Shown here piece by piece: positions 8,250-18,635 of a DNA stretch of 64,000 nt; positions within the stretch are counted from its first letter, which is position 1; every line of letters starts with the position of its first letter. The stretch is taken from NCBI RefSeq assembly GCF_008369295.1, contig NZ_VOBG01000003.1, positions 310,001 through 374,000 of the forward strand, given 5' to 3'. This DNA comes from Pseudomonas sp. ANT_H4. GTDB lineage: Bacteria > Pseudomonadota > Gammaproteobacteria > Pseudomonadales > Pseudomonadaceae. Position numbers and translations under genes: made by a program. The notes below the pieces were generated by a model. That model saw only the letters and a list, made by a program, of their open reading frames with translations, was not told the DNA's origin and did no database searches.

Positions 8250-9140
8250 ATGCCTCAGTCATTGGCAACACGTTATCCCCTGGTACTGGTGCCGGGCATG
8301 CTTGGGTTTGTGCGCCTGGTGGTGTACCCGTACTGGTACGGTATTGTCCCGGCGTTGCGCGCGGGCGGCGCGCAGGTCGTTGCGGTGCAGGTGGCGCCGC
8401 TCAACTCCAGCGAGGTGCGTGGCGAGCAGTTGCTGGCGCAGATCGAGACGATTCGCCGGGAGACCGGTGCCGATAAGGTCAACTTGATCGGCCATAGCCA
8501 GGGCTCGCTGACGGCGCGTTATGCGGCGGCAAAGCGTCCTGAGTGGGTGGCGTCGGTGACGTCGGTGGCCGGCCCCAATCATGGCTCGGAACTGGCGGAT
8601 CACATCCATAGCCATTACCCGGCCAACAGCGCCAAGGGCCGAATCATGAGTGTGGTGCTACGTCTGATCGGTGCCGTGATGAGCCTGCTGGAAACCGGTT
8701 ACCGCGGTCCGCGTTTTGCGGCGGATATCCACGCCTCTCATCAGTCGCTGACCAGTGAAGGCGTGGCCCTGTTCAATCGCCAGTATCCCCAGGGGCTGCC
8801 GGATACCTGGGGCGGGCAGGGCGCTGGGGAGGTCAACGGGGTGCGTTACTACTCCTGGTCCGGCACCTTGCAGCCGGGCAAAACCGATCGCGGGCGCAAC
8901 CTGCTGGACGGCACGAACCGCAGTTGCCGGTTGTTTTCCCGCACATTCGTCCGGGAGAAAGGCCAGTGTGACGGCATGGTCGGGCGCTACAGTTCGCACT
9001 TGGGAACGGTGATCGGCGATAACTACCCGCTGGACCACTTCGATATCGTCAACCAGTCACTGGGGCTGGTGGGCAAGGGCGCGGAACCGATCCGGTTGTT
9101 TACTGAGCATGCCCAGCGGTTGAAGGCTGCCGGGATTTAG
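8250..9140 (+). CDS. Triacylglycerol lipase, family I type, without export signal
   Basis: This 296-residue alpha/beta hydrolase resembles the P. aeruginosa LipA family. The nucleophile S83 lies in GHSQG, the acid D241 in QCDGMVGRYSSHLG, and the catalytic histidine H263 in YPLDHFDIVNQ. The oxyanion-hole region is LVLVPGMLGF. It begins directly with the catalytic domain (MPQSLATRYP), so no signal peptide is present, and no foldase (Lif) gene is next to it. Both facts point to an intracellular or otherwise foldase-independent enzyme. Two cysteines (C226, C240) occur near the active site. AAGGA precedes the start. Its last 4 bases overlap the convergent EamA gene. Confidence 0.9.
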   Translation: MPQSLATRYPLVLVPGMLGFVRLVVYPYWYGIVPALRAGGAQVVAVQVAPLNSSEVRGEQLLAQIETIRRETGADKVNLIGHSQGSLTARYAAAKRPEWVASVTSVAGPNHGSELADHIHSHYPANSAKGRIMSVVLRLIGAVMSLLETGYRGPRFAADIHASHQSLTSEGVALFNRQYPQGLPDTWGGQGAGEVNGVRYYSWSGTLQPGKTDRGRNLLDGTNRSCRLFSRTFVREKGQCDGMVGRYSSHLGTVIGDNYPLDHFDIVNQSLGLVGKGAEPIRLFTEHAQRLKAAGI

Positions 9141-10027
9141 CCAGCAACCCTGACCTTGCCCCCAATCGGCGTGGTCCAGCGCTCCGACAAAATCACCCCA
9201 CCCAAGGTCAGCACTCCGCCCACCAAGTGATACAGCGCCAACTGCTCCTTCAACACCACCGCCGCAATCAGCGCGGTAATCAATGGCAGCAGATTGAAAA
9301 ACAATGTGGTGCGGCTTGGGCCCAGGGTCTTGACCGAATGCATCCAGGCCAAGGGTGCGATCATCGAGGCCAGCAGGCAGGCGTACAGCACCAGCGGGAT
9401 ATTCGACCAGCCTAGTCCGGTTTTTTCGGATACGAGGAATAGCGGAAACAGCACCACCACCGCCACCAGCACCTGCAAATACAGCAGCACCAGCGGTGGC
9501 AGGCGCAACTGCCATTTTTTCAGCAGCGTGCTGTAGATCGCGTAGGCCAGTGTGGCCACCAGCATCATGCCGTCACCCAGGTTCAGCCCATGTCGCAGCA
9601 GCGCGCCAAGGCTGCCGGACGAGACCACCACCAGCACCCCGGCGAACGACAGCACTGCACCGGTCAATGCACCCAATGTCAGGCTCTGGCCGAGGCTGAT
9701 GATGGCGGCGGCCAGGGTCATCAGCGGCATCAGCGACAGGATGATGCCCATGTTGGTGGCCGTGGTCAGGGTTGCCGCGTAATACGCCAGGCTCTGATAC
9801 ACCGCCATGCCCAGCACACCGAGGATGAAAATCTTGCCCAGGTTGGGGCGAATCAACGGCCAGTTGGCAATGACCGGCTTGAGCATGAACGGGGTGAACA
9901 GAATTCCCGCCAGCAGCCAGCGGTAAAAGCCGATCTCGGCGGGGAAGATCGAACCCACCGCGAGCTTGTTGATCACGGTATTGCCAGCCCAGATAAAAAT
10001 GGCCAGTAACGGATAAGCGTATTGCAT
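9137..10027 (-). CDS. EamA/DMT family transporter
   Basis: This 296-residue inner-membrane protein has ten predicted membrane segments in two EamA halves, typical of drug/metabolite exporters (RhaT/YdcZ-like). The substrate cannot be read from sequence. It is transcribed divergently from an AraC-type regulator whose start is about 97 bases away, suggesting that the regulator controls it. Its 3' end overlaps the lipase gene by 4 bases, tail to tail. Confidence 0.9.
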   Translation of the reverse strand: MQYAYPLLAIFIWAGNTVINKLAVGSIFPAEIGFYRWLLAGILFTPFMLKPVIANWPLIRPNLGKIFILGVLGMAVYQSLAYYAATLTTATNMGIILSLMPLMTLAAAIISLGQSLTLGALTGAVLSFAGVLVVVSSGSLGALLRHGLNLGDGMMLVATLAYAIYSTLLKKWQLRLPPLVLLYLQVLVAVVVLFPLFLVSEKTGLGWSNIPLVLYACLLASMIAPLAWMHSVKTLGPSRTTLFFNLLPLITALIAAVVLKEQLALYHLVGGVLTLGGVILSERWTTPIGGKVRVAG

Positions 10028-10124
10028 CGAAAGGAACCAGAAACGTTAGCGAGCGATGATTATCCTTTGTCTGGATCGAAGCCTATACTTCGATCCGGCC
10101 ATCCGACCTTTGAATCCAGACAAT

Positions 10125-10913
10125 ATGTGCAAGAAGTACATCAACCTTCCCGATTTCGCTGCGCTGCCGGCCCCGGTGTACTTCCGCTACTCCGAGTTCG
10201 AGGCCGACACCCACGCCAGTGCCCACCAGCACGCCTGGGGCTCCCTGGATTACTCGGCCCGTGGCGTGATGCGCTTTGAAGTGGCCGGCAGCCGCTTCAT
10301 GTCGCCGCCGCAATACGCAGTGTGGATTCCGCCGAACACCCAGCATAGTTCCTACAACGCCCAGGCGATTGTCTACCGCTCGGTGTATCTGGCGCCGGAA
10401 CTCTGCGAACAACTGCCCAACGTGCCGAGCACCCTGACCATCAGTGACATCCTCAAGGCGATCCTCAGTGATTTCGCCGAGCGCGACGTGAACATCCCTC
10501 AGAACGATGCCGACGTGCGCCTGGCCCAGGTTTTGGTGGACCAACTCAAGCAGGCGCCGGTGCATGATTGTTTCCTGCCTTACGCCAGCAACCCCGGCCT
10601 GCTCAGCGTGCTGGAAGGGATGCAGGCTGCGCCTGGCGACAACCGGCCGTTGGCGCAGTGGGCGGTCCAGGTGCATGTCAGTGAGCGCACCCTGGCCCGG
10701 CAATTTGTTCGCGAACTGGGCATGGGTTTCGGCGAGTGGCGCCAGCGCCTGCGCTTCCTGGTGGCCATCGAAGCGCTGGACAGCACCCGTAGCGTCCAGG
10801 AAGTGGCTTTTGACTTGGGCTACAGCACCGCGTCGGCCTTTATCGCCATGTTTCAGCGCCAGGCCGGCTGCACGCCGGAGCACTATCGACGGACGAATAT
10901 ACGTAGCAGGTGA
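10125..10913 (+). CDS. AraC family transcriptional regulator
   Basis: The N-terminal half is a cupin-like sensor domain (SEFEADTHASAHQHAWGSL...) and the C-terminal 90 residues contain the two AraC helix-turn-helix motifs (HVSERTLARQFVRELGMGF and VQEVAFDLGYSTASAFIAMF). I use the ATG at 10125 (MCKKYINLPD), giving 262 residues, because the 23 codons upstream look non-coding. The ribosome site is weak. It is divergent from the EamA exporter, which is its likely target. Confidence 0.88.
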   Translation: MCKKYINLPDFAALPAPVYFRYSEFEADTHASAHQHAWGSLDYSARGVMRFEVAGSRFMSPPQYAVWIPPNTQHSSYNAQAIVYRSVYLAPELCEQLPNVPSTLTISDILKAILSDFAERDVNIPQNDADVRLAQVLVDQLKQAPVHDCFLPYASNPGLLSVLEGMQAAPGDNRPLAQWAVQVHVSERTLARQFVRELGMGFGEWRQRLRFLVAIEALDSTRSVQEVAFDLGYSTASAFIAMFQRQAGCTPEHYRRTNIRSR

Positions 10914-10984
10914 AGGTGTAACAGGCTTTGTCTACACTGCAGGGGAGGCCGTGCTCCTCGGCACGGTAACAGGGAGAAAACTCC

Positions 10985-11287
10985 ATGAAGATGTTGCGTA
11001 TTCCGTTGTTGATGATGGGCCTGCTGATCTGTTCCCAGGGTTTTGCTGCAACTGCCCAGCAAAACAAAATGACCACCTGCAACGCCGAAGCCACCACCAA
11101 GACGCTCAAGGGTGATGAGCGCAAAGCCTACATGAGCACCTGCCTCAAGGCCGCTCCGGCTGCCAACGATGCCAAGACATTGACTCCCCAGCAGCAGAAG
11201 ATGAAAGATTGCAATGCCACTGCCAAGATCAAAGCCCTGGCAGGTGATGCGCGCAAGACCTTTATGAGCACCTGCCTGAAGAAATAA
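10985..11287 (+). CDS. psiF: PsiF repeat family protein
   Basis: This 100-residue exported protein has a signal peptide (residues 1-22, ending ...CSQGFA) and two PsiF repeats, each with the pattern KM..CN....K.L.GD.RK..MS.CLK. PsiF proteins are small periplasmic proteins named for phosphate-starvation induction in E. coli; their role is unknown. AGGGAGAA stands just upstream of the start. It appears monocistronic, followed by a REPIN. Confidence 0.88.
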   Translation: MKMLRIPLLMMGLLICSQGFAATAQQNKMTTCNAEATTKTLKGDERKAYMSTCLKAAPAANDAKTLTPQQQKMKDCNATAKIKALAGDARKTFMSTCLKK

Positions 11288-11331
11288 TAGCCTCGTGCCA
11301 TAGAAGGCTGCGACACTCGCACACAGCCCTC

Positions 11332-11432
11332 TGTAGGCGCGAGCTTGCTCGCGATGAACGTAAGATCAGTGCGTTTATTCAGAATGAGCGCGTTATCGTT
11401 AACGCCCATCGCGAGCAAGCTCGCTCCTACAG
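11332..11432. repeat. REPIN (paired inverted REP sequences), TGTAGGxGCGAGCTTGCTCGC type
   Basis: Two REP palindromes in inverted orientation (TGTAGGCGCGAGCTTGCTCG... and ...GAGCAAGCTCGCTCCTACAG) flank about 50 bases. The same type recurs at 12492, 45879 and 59727. REPINs are non-autonomous elements mobilised by RAYT transposases encoded elsewhere in the genome. Confidence 0.9.
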
Positions 11433-11463
11433 CATCCTTTAACGCCGTTCGTTTTGAGGCTGT

Positions 11464-12477
11464 ATGCCAACGTTTTCTCAGCGTCATGTGTTGTTACTGG
11501 CCAGCTACATCATCATTTTCGGCGGGTTATTGCTGGTACTGCCGTTGAAGCTGCTGCCCAGCCTCTTGGCTGGCCTGCTGGTCTTTGAACTGGTCAATAT
11601 GCTCACCCCGCAGTTGCAGCGGTTGATCGAAGGTCGGCGCGCGCGCTGGCTGGCGGTGGCATTGCTGGGCACCTTGATCGTCAGCGTGCTGGCGCTGGTT
11701 TTTGCCGGCGCCATCAGTTTCCTGCTGCACGAAGCGGAAAATCCCGGGGCGTCCCTGGATAAATTCATGGGCGTGGTAGACCAGGCGCGTGGGCAACTGC
11801 CGCCGTTCCTCGATGCCTACCTGCCCGCCAGCGCCGCTGAATTTCGCATCGCCATCGGCGAATGGGTCAGTAAGCACCTGAGCGATTTGCAACTGGTGGG
11901 CAAGGACGCGGCGCACATGTTTGTGACGCTGCTGATCGGCATGGTCCTGGGGGCGATCATGGCCTTGCAGCGCGTGCCGGATCTGACCAAGCGCAAACCC
12001 CTGGCGGCGGCCTTGTTCGATCGCCTGCATCTGCTGGTCCAGGCCTTTCGCAACATCGTCTTCGCCCAGATCAAGATCGCCGCGCTCAACACGGTATTCA
12101 CCGCCGTGTTCCTGGCCGTGGTCCTGCCGCTGTGCGGGATTCACCTGCCGCTGACCAAAACCTTGATCGTGCTGACCTTCCTGCTGGGCTTGCTGCCAGT
12201 GATTGGCAACCTGATGTCCAACACCCTGATCACCATCGTCGCGCTGTCGCTGTCGATTTGGGTCGCCGTGGCGGCGCTGGGTTACCTGATTGTGATCCAC
12301 AAGGTGGAATACTTTCTTAACGCACGCATCGTCGGCGGGCAGATCAGTGCCAAGTCCTGGGAGTTGCTGTTGGCGATGTTGGTGTTCGAAGCAGCCTTCG
12401 GCCTGCCGGGGGTGGTGGCGGGGCCGATTTACTATGCGTACTTGAAGAGTGAGTTGAAGCTTGGGGGGATGGTTTAG
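11464..12477 (+). CDS. AI-2E family transporter (PerM/YdiK-like)
   Basis: This 337-residue membrane protein has about eight membrane segments and a soluble stretch after the third (ENPGASLDKFMGVVDQARGQ), the layout of the AI-2E/PerM superfamily. It has the typical C-terminal signature LPVIGNLMSNTLITIVALS. Some members export autoinducer-2 or act as Na+/H+ antiporters; most have no proven substrate, so the name should not be read as function. It lies between two REPINs. Confidence 0.88.
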   Translation: MPTFSQRHVLLLASYIIIFGGLLLVLPLKLLPSLLAGLLVFELVNMLTPQLQRLIEGRRARWLAVALLGTLIVSVLALVFAGAISFLLHEAENPGASLDKFMGVVDQARGQLPPFLDAYLPASAAEFRIAIGEWVSKHLSDLQLVGKDAAHMFVTLLIGMVLGAIMALQRVPDLTKRKPLAAALFDRLHLLVQAFRNIVFAQIKIAALNTVFTAVFLAVVLPLCGIHLPLTKTLIVLTFLLGLLPVIGNLMSNTLITIVALSLSIWVAVAALGYLIVIHKVEYFLNARIVGGQISAKSWELLLAMLVFEAAFGLPGVVAGPIYYAYLKSELKLGGMV

Positions 12478-12491
12478 GAGCAGCGGCAAGC

Positions 12492-12592
12492 TGTAGGAGC
12501 GAGCTTGCTCGCGAAAAACTCGAGAGCGCCGCGGTTAACCAGCAAGCCCGCGTTAGCGTTCACCACCTTCGCGAGCAAGCTCGCTCCTACAG
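12492..12592. repeat. REPIN, TGTAGGAGCGAGCTTGCTCGC type
   Basis: Inverted REP pair (TGTAGGAGCGAGCTTGCTCG ... CGAGCAAGCTCGCTCCTACA) in the convergent gap between the AI-2E permease gene and the Hsp70 gene. Confidence 0.9.
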
Positions 12593-12609
12593 CGTAAAGC
12601 TGCTCCTAG

Positions 12610-13878
12610 TCAGTACCCGTAGCGCTTGCTCGCCTCAATCGCGAGACCACTGCCAATACTGCCAAAGATATTACCTTCCACATGCCGCGCGTTCGGCAGC
12701 ATCGCCGACACACTGTGGCGCAGCGCCGGAATGCCGCTGGAACCGCCGGTAAAGAACACCGTGTCCACTTGGGCCACATCCACCGAGGCATCGTCCAGCA
12801 ATTGGGTGACGCTGTTGCGGATGCGTTCGAGCAGGTTATCGATGGCCGACTCGAACAACGCTCGGCTCAACTCAACGCTCAGGCCCGGCTCGACCCGGTC
12901 GAGCAGCACATGGCGGCTCTCGTCGCGGGTCAGTTGGATCTTGGTTTCTTCCACTTCCATCGCCAGCCAGTGCCCTGCACGTTGCTCGATCAGCTTGAAC
13001 AGGCGGTCGATGCCGCCGGTATCCTCGATGTCGTAGCGCATGCTGCCCAAGGCCAACTGGGTCTTTTGCGAGTACACCGAGTTGATGGTGTGCCAGGTCG
13101 CCAGGTTCATGTGATGGCTGGTGGGCATATAGGCGCCGCTTTTCATGCGGCTGCCGTAGCCGAACAGCGGCATCATGCCCTGCAGGCTCAGTTGCTTGTC
13201 GAAGTCGGTCCCGCCGATGTGCACGCCGCCGGTGGCGAGAATATCGTCGTGGCGGTTGTCCAGGTCGCGCCGCTCAGGCGACAGGCGCACCAGGGAGAAG
13301 TCAGAAGTACCGCCGCCGATATCGACAATCAGGACAAGCTCTTCTTTTTCGATGGTCGACTCATAGTCAAACGCAGCGGCAATCGGCTCGTACTGGAAGG
13401 AGACTTCCTTGAAACCGATCTTGCGGGCGACGTCCACCAGGGTGTCTTCGGCTTCCTTGTCGGCCATCGGGTCGTCGTCAACAAAAAACACCGGGCGGCC
13501 CAGCACCACTTCTTCGAACTCACGCCCGGCGGTGGTTTCGGCGCGCTGCTTCAACTGGCCGATAAACAGCGCCAACAGGTCCTTGAACGGCATGGCCGTA
13601 CCCAAAATGCTGGTGTCGTGTTTGATCAGCTTGGAACCCAGCAGGCTCTTGAGCGAGCGCATCAGGCGGCCTTCGTAACCTTCTAGGTACTCGTGCAGCG
13701 CAAGGCGGCCGTAGACAGGGCGGCGCTCTTCGAAGTTGAAGAACACCACCGAAGGCAGGGTGATTTTGTCGTCCTCCAGCGCGATAAGCGTTTCCATGCC
13801 GGGGCGGATCCAGCCGACAGTGGAGTTGGACGTGCCAAAGTCGATGCCACAGGCACGGGCTGGGGATAGGTTTTTCAT
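12610..13878 (-). CDS. yegD: Hsp70 family protein, YegD-like
   Basis: This 422-residue protein has the Hsp70/actin-type ATPase fold but lacks the DnaK substrate-binding domain. The phosphate-1 loop is GIDFGTSNST (residues about 11-20), the phosphate-2 loop is VDIGGGTSDFSL, and the adenosine motif is FFTGGSSGIPALR. This is the YegD subfamily, whose substrates are unknown. The start at 13878 is chosen over an upstream frame because the family begins just before GIDFGTSNS. It is divergent from cbpA, placing two chaperone-related units head to head. Confidence 0.9.
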   Translation of the reverse strand: MKNLSPARACGIDFGTSNSTVGWIRPGMETLIALEDDKITLPSVVFFNFEERRPVYGRLALHEYLEGYEGRLMRSLKSLLGSKLIKHDTSILGTAMPFKDLLALFIGQLKQRAETTAGREFEEVVLGRPVFFVDDDPMADKEAEDTLVDVARKIGFKEVSFQYEPIAAAFDYESTIEKEELVLIVDIGGGTSDFSLVRLSPERRDLDNRHDDILATGGVHIGGTDFDKQLSLQGMMPLFGYGSRMKSGAYMPTSHHMNLATWHTINSVYSQKTQLALGSMRYDIEDTGGIDRLFKLIEQRAGHWLAMEVEETKIQLTRDESRHVLLDRVEPGLSVELSRALFESAIDNLLERIRNSVTQLLDDASVDVAQVDTVFFTGGSSGIPALRHSVSAMLPNARHVEGNIFGSIGSGLAIEASKRYGY

Positions 13879-13975
13879 GTCTTTCGGGTTCCGGTTGAAA
13901 AACGGCCGCGCAGTGTATGCCACCCACGTTCAGATGCGTAGGCCGACTATCCGCTAAATACAACGGACTTGTTAC

Positions 13976-14003
13976 CTTGAAAGGTCAGCGTTTGCCCCCA
14001 AAT
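13976..14003 (+). promoter_or_regulatory. Putative heat-shock (sigma-32) promoter for cbpA-cbpM
   Basis: CTTGAAA (13976-13982) is followed after 13 bases by CCCCAAAT (13996-14003), a close match to the sigma-32 consensus CTTGAAA-N11-16-CCCCATnT. It points towards cbpA, whose start is about 165 bases downstream. This is a sequence match only; no transcript data support it. Confidence 0.6.
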
Positions 14004-14177
14004 CCCCTCCATACGGTTGGTGGCTGACGCATTTATCAAGATTGTTCGTCACGCCGCCGATAAACTTCTGACGCACCCCTCGGTCACAAGATTGAGATCG
14101 GTCAATCCAAACGCCGCAAACAGGCGCATGCTGTGCCGCTGGCAGTGCGATATCGATAACGGATGGTGATGCCCCCG

Positions 14178-15122
14178 ATGGACTTCAAAGACTATTACAA
14201 GATTCTCGGCGTAGAGCCGACAGCGGACGACAAGGCGATTAAGGCGGCCTATCGCAAGCTGGCACGTAAATATCATCCCGACGTCAGTAAGGAAAAGGAT
14301 GCCGAAGCCAAGTTCAAGGACGCGTCCGAAGCCTATGAAGCGCTGAAAAGCGCCGACAAACGCGCCGAATACGACGATTTGCGCAAATACGGTCAGCATG
14401 GCCAGCCGTTCCAGGGCCCTCCAGGCTGGCAGAGCCGTGGCGGCTATGGCGGCAATCAGGACGCCGGCGATTTTTCGGATTTCTTCAGCTCGATCTTTGG
14501 CTCGCGTGGCAATGGCTTTGGTGGTGCCCAGGGCCATAGTGCCGGGCGTCGAGGACAAGATGTGGAAATGGAATTGCCGATCTTCCTGGAAGAGACCCTG
14601 TCCAACGAGTCCAAGCCGATCAACTTCCAGGTGCCGCAGTACAACGCGGCAGGCCAGCACGTCAGCAACACCACCAAAAGCCTGAACGTGAAGATCCCGG
14701 CCGGTGTGGCCGACGGCGAACGCATCCGCCTCAAGGGCCAGGGCGCGCCGGGCATTGGCGGCGGTGCCAATGGCGATCTGTACTTGATCATCAAGTTTGC
14801 GCCTCATCCGAAATTCGATGTGGAAGGTGAAAACCTGATCATCACCCTGCCGCTGGCTCCGTGGGAGTTGGTACTGGGCACGGAAGTCGCGGTACCGACC
14901 CTCACCGGCAAGATCAACCTGAAAGTGCCGGCCGGCAGCCAGAACGGCCAGCGCATGCGCGCCAAGGGCCACGGCTTGCTGAACAAGGCCGGGCAGCGCG
15001 GTTATCTGTTTGTGCAACTCAAGGCGGTCATGCCCAAAAGCGCCGACGACGAGGTCAAGGCGTTGTGGCAGGAGCTGGCGAACAAGGCCGCTTTCGATCC
15101 GAGAGAATCATGGAGTAGCTAA
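14178..15122 (+). CDS. cbpA: DnaJ-like co-chaperone / curved-DNA-binding protein CbpA
   Basis: The protein has 314 residues with a J domain at residues 1-68 (HPD tripeptide at 33-35), a Gly/Phe-rich linker (about 75-120) and DnaJ C-terminal beta domains, but no zinc-finger cysteines. That architecture defines CbpA rather than DnaJ. CbpA stimulates DnaK and binds curved DNA and the nucleoid. I use the ATG at 14178 ([10 protein letters not shown]) because it fits the family; ATGs at 14163 and 14169 are in frame. It is followed 2 bases later by its modulator gene cbpM. Confidence 0.95.
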   Translation: MDFKDYYKILGVEPTADDKAIKAAYRKLARKYHPDVSKEKDAEAKFKDASEAYEALKSADKRAEYDDLRKYGQHGQPFQGPPGWQSRGGYGGNQDAGDFSDFFSSIFGSRGNGFGGAQGHSAGRRGQDVEMELPIFLEETLSNESKPINFQVPQYNAAGQHVSNTTKSLNVKIPAGVADGERIRLKGQGAPGIGGGANGDLYLIIKFAPHPKFDVEGENLIITLPLAPWELVLGTEVAVPTLTGKINLKVPAGSQNGQRMRAKGHGLLNKAGQRGYLFVQLKAVMPKSADDEVKALWQELANKAAFDPRESWSS

Positions 15123-15124
15123 CG

Positions 15125-15433
15125 ATGAGCAGTCCCCACGTGGTTCAAGTGAACATGACCGAGTTTTGTGAGGCCACCGATTTGTCGGTGGCCTACGTGA
15201 TCGAGATCGTCGAACACGGCATCCTTGAACCGGAGGGGGCGAGTCCCGAGTCCTGGCGTTTTACCGATTACGAGTTGGCTGTGGCCAAGCGGGCATCGGC
15301 GCTGCGCAAGGACCTGGAGCTGGAATGGGAAGGCGTCGCCCTGGCGCTGGACCTGCTCGAAGAGGTCCAGCTACTGCGGTCCGAGAACCAGATGCTCAAG
15401 CAGCGGTTGGGGCGGTTGGTGCAAAACCCCTGA
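15125..15433 (+). CDS. cbpM: Chaperone modulator CbpM
   Basis: This 102-residue MerR-like small protein has an N-terminal helix-turn-helix-like part (MTEFCEATDLSVAYVIEIVE) and a C-terminal helix likely to dimerise. CbpM binds the J domain of CbpA and blocks both its co-chaperone and DNA-binding activities. It starts 2 bases after cbpA and is certainly co-transcribed. It ends 26 bases from the convergent ureC. Confidence 0.93.
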   Translation: MSSPHVVQVNMTEFCEATDLSVAYVIEIVEHGILEPEGASPESWRFTDYELAVAKRASALRKDLELEWEGVALALDLLEEVQLLRSENQMLKQRLGRLVQNP

Positions 15434-15459
15434 CGCGGCTCACGCCTGCCGATGACCGG

Positions 15460-17160
15460 TCAGAACAGAAAATACCGCTGGGCCATTGGCAACACATCCG
15501 CCGGTTCACACCACAGCAGTACCCCGTCGGCCTTGACCTGATAAGTCTGCGGGTCGACCTCGATGTTCGGCAGGTAGTCGTTGTGGATCAGGTCGGTTTT
15601 CTGCACGCCCCGGCAGCCTTTGACCACCGCGATCTGCTTCTTCAATCCCAGTGCTTGTGGCAAGCCGTCCGCCAGTGCCGCCTGGCTGATAAAGGTCAGG
15701 CTGGTAGCGTGCAGCGAGCTGCCAAAGCTGGCGAACATCGGCCGGTAGTGAACCGGTTGCGGCGTGGGGATCGAGGCGTTGGCGTCGCCCATGAGGCTTG
15801 TGGCAATCGCTCCGCCCTTGAGAATCAGGGTTGGCTTGACGCCAAAGAACGCCGGGCGCCACAGCACAAGATCGGCCCACTTGCCCACTTCGATGGAGCC
15901 CACTTCATGGCTGATACCGTGGGTGATCGCCGGGTTGATGGTGTACTTGGCGATGTAGCGCTTGGCGCGGAAGTTGTCGTTGCCCTCTCCGTCACCCGGC
16001 AGCGGGCCGCGCTGCTTTTTCATCTTGTCGGCGGTCTGCCAGGTGCGGGTGATGACTTCGCCGACGCGGCCCATGGCCTGGCTGTCGGAGCTGATCATCG
16101 AGAACGCGCCGAGGTCGTGGAGGATGTCTTCGGCGGCGATGGTTTCGCGGCGGATGCGGCTTTCGGCGAAGGCCACGTCTTCGGCAATGCTCGGGTCCAG
16201 GTGATGGCAGACCATCAACATGTCCAGGTGTTCGTCGATGGTGTTGCGGGTGAACGGCCGAGTCGGGTTGGTAGAGCTGGGCAGCACGTTGGGCAAGCCA
16301 CAGGCCTTGATAATGTCCGGCGCATGTCCGCCCCCGGCGCCTTCGGTGTGGTAGGTGTGGATGGTGCGGCCCTTGAAGGCGGCGAGGGTGGTTTCGACGA
16401 AGCCGGATTCGTTGAGGGTGTCGCTGTGGATCGCCACTTGCACGTCGTACTGGTCAGCGACCGTCAGGCAGTTGTCGATACTTGCCGGCGTCGTGCCCCA
16501 GTCTTCGTGCAGCTTCAAGCCAATGGCGCCGGCCTTGACCTGTTCGATCAATGGCTGCGGCAGGCTGGCGTTGCCCTTGCCGGTAAAACCGATGTTCATC
16601 GGGAACGAATCTGATGCCTGGAGCATCCGCGCCAGGTGCCACGGGCCCGAGGTGCAGGTGGTGGCATTGGTGCCGGTGGCTGGGCCGGTGCCGCCGCCGA
16701 TCATCGTGGTGACGCCGCTGGTCAGCGCTTCCTCGATTTGCTGTGGGCAGATGAAGTGCACGTGGGTGTCGATACCGCCGGCGGTAAGGATCATGCCTTC
16801 GCCAGCAATCACCTCGGTGCTGGCGCCGACGCAGATGGTCACGCCGGGCTGGATATCCGGGTTGCCGGCCTTGCCGATGGCGGCGATGCGGCCGTTTTTA
16901 AGGCCAACGTCGGCCTTGACGATGCCCCAGTGGTCGATGATCAGCGCGTTGGTGATTAGGGTATCGACCACTTCCGCGGCCAGCAGTTGGCTTTGGCCCA
17001 TGCCATCGCGGATCACTTTGCCGCCGCCGAATTTCACTTCCTCGCCGTAGGTGGTGAAGTCTTTTTCCACTTCGACCCACAGCTCGGTGTCGGCCAGGCG
17101 GACCTTGTCACCGACGGTGGGGCCGAACATGTCGGCATAAGCTTGGCGGGAGATTTTCAT
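15460..17160 (-). CDS. ureC: Urease subunit alpha (catalytic)
   Basis: The 566-residue catalytic subunit hydrolyses urea to ammonia and carbamate at a di-nickel centre. All expected residues are visible: H133 and H135 in DTHVHF, the carbamylated lysine K216 in [10 protein letters not shown]245 in AIHSDTL, H271 in [11 protein letters not shown], flap residues C318-H319, and D359 in SSDSQ. Nothing suggests inactivation. It is the last gene of the urt-ure transcript, about 90 bases after ureB, and converges on cbpM. Confidence 0.98.
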   Translation of the reverse strand: MKISRQAYADMFGPTVGDKVRLADTELWVEVEKDFTTYGEEVKFGGGKVIRDGMGQSQLLAAEVVDTLITNALIIDHWGIVKADVGLKNGRIAAIGKAGNPDIQPGVTICVGASTEVIAGEGMILTAGGIDTHVHFICPQQIEEALTSGVTTMIGGGTGPATGTNATTCTSGPWHLARMLQASDSFPMNIGFTGKGNASLPQPLIEQVKAGAIGLKLHEDWGTTPASIDNCLTVADQYDVQVAIHSDTLNESGFVETTLAAFKGRTIHTYHTEGAGGGHAPDIIKACGLPNVLPSSTNPTRPFTRNTIDEHLDMLMVCHHLDPSIAEDVAFAESRIRRETIAAEDILHDLGAFSMISSDSQAMGRVGEVITRTWQTADKMKKQRGPLPGDGEGNDNFRAKRYIAKYTINPAITHGISHEVGSIEVGKWADLVLWRPAFFGVKPTLILKGGAIATSLMGDANASIPTPQPVHYRPMFASFGSSLHATSLTFISQAALADGLPQALGLKKQIAVVKGCRGVQKTDLIHNDYLPNIEVDPQTYQVKADGVLLWCEPADVLPMAQRYFLF

Positions 17161-17250
17161 TGGAAATCCTTGCGCATAGATGAGGTTCTACACTGATTTA
17201 TTCTGGCAAACCGGTTTGTGTGGCAGGCCCGCTAGGCAAAACAAATCTGT

Positions 17251-18095
<845 letters not shown>

Positions 18096-18626
18096 TTACT
18101 CCTTGTCTACGGCTGGCGGCTCCGCGCCGGGGTTAAGCGTCAGTTGCATAAAGGTCAGGTCCAGCCAGCGGCCGAACTTGGTGCCCACTTGCGGCATCTG
18201 CCCGGTGATGGTGAAGCCCTGGCGCTCATGCAGGCAGATCGACGCCTGGTTGCCGCTTTCGATGGCGGCGACCATTACGTGTTTGTCGCAGGTTTTCGCC
18301 CGCTCGATCAGGGCTTCCATCAGGCGTGGACCGAGGCCCTTGCCGCGCTGGTCGTTGCGCACGTACACCGAGTGCTCGACGGTGTGGCGAAATCCCTCGA
18401 AGGGCCGCCAATCGCCAAATGAAGCGTAGCCGAGCACCTGATTGTCTTCGACCGCCACCAGGATCGGGTAGAACTGCGCCTGGCGCGCACTGAACCAGGC
18501 CTGGCGATTGCTCAGGTCCACCAGTTGCTCGTTCCAGATCGCCATGGTGTTGAGCACGGCATCGTTGTAGATATCGCGGATTGCCGGGAGGTCGCCGTGT
18601 ACTGCATCACGAATCAGCATAGACAT
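18096..18626 (-). CDS. GNAT acetyltransferase, methionine sulfoximine / phosphinothricin type
   Basis: This 176-residue GNAT protein is close to PA4866 of P. aeruginosa, which acetylates methionine sulfoximine and related methionine derivatives and resembles phosphinothricin acetyltransferases. Visible family segments are AVLNTMAIWNE, VEHSVYVRNDQRGKGLG (acetyl-CoA loop) and VAAIESGNQASICLHERQGF. Its targets mimic glutamate in glutamine synthetase inhibition, so a nitrogen-metabolism neighbourhood makes sense. It starts 9 bases after ureA. Substrate is inferred from family, not visible directly. Confidence 0.9.
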   Translation of the reverse strand: MSMLIRDAVHGDLPAIRDIYNDAVLNTMAIWNEQLVDLSNRQAWFSARQAQFYPILVAVEDNQVLGYASFGDWRPFEGFRHTVEHSVYVRNDQRGKGLGPRLMEALIERAKTCDKHVMVAAIESGNQASICLHERQGFTITGQMPQVGTKFGRWLDLTFMQLTLNPGAEPPAVDKE

Positions 18627-18635
18627 GGCTGGGCC

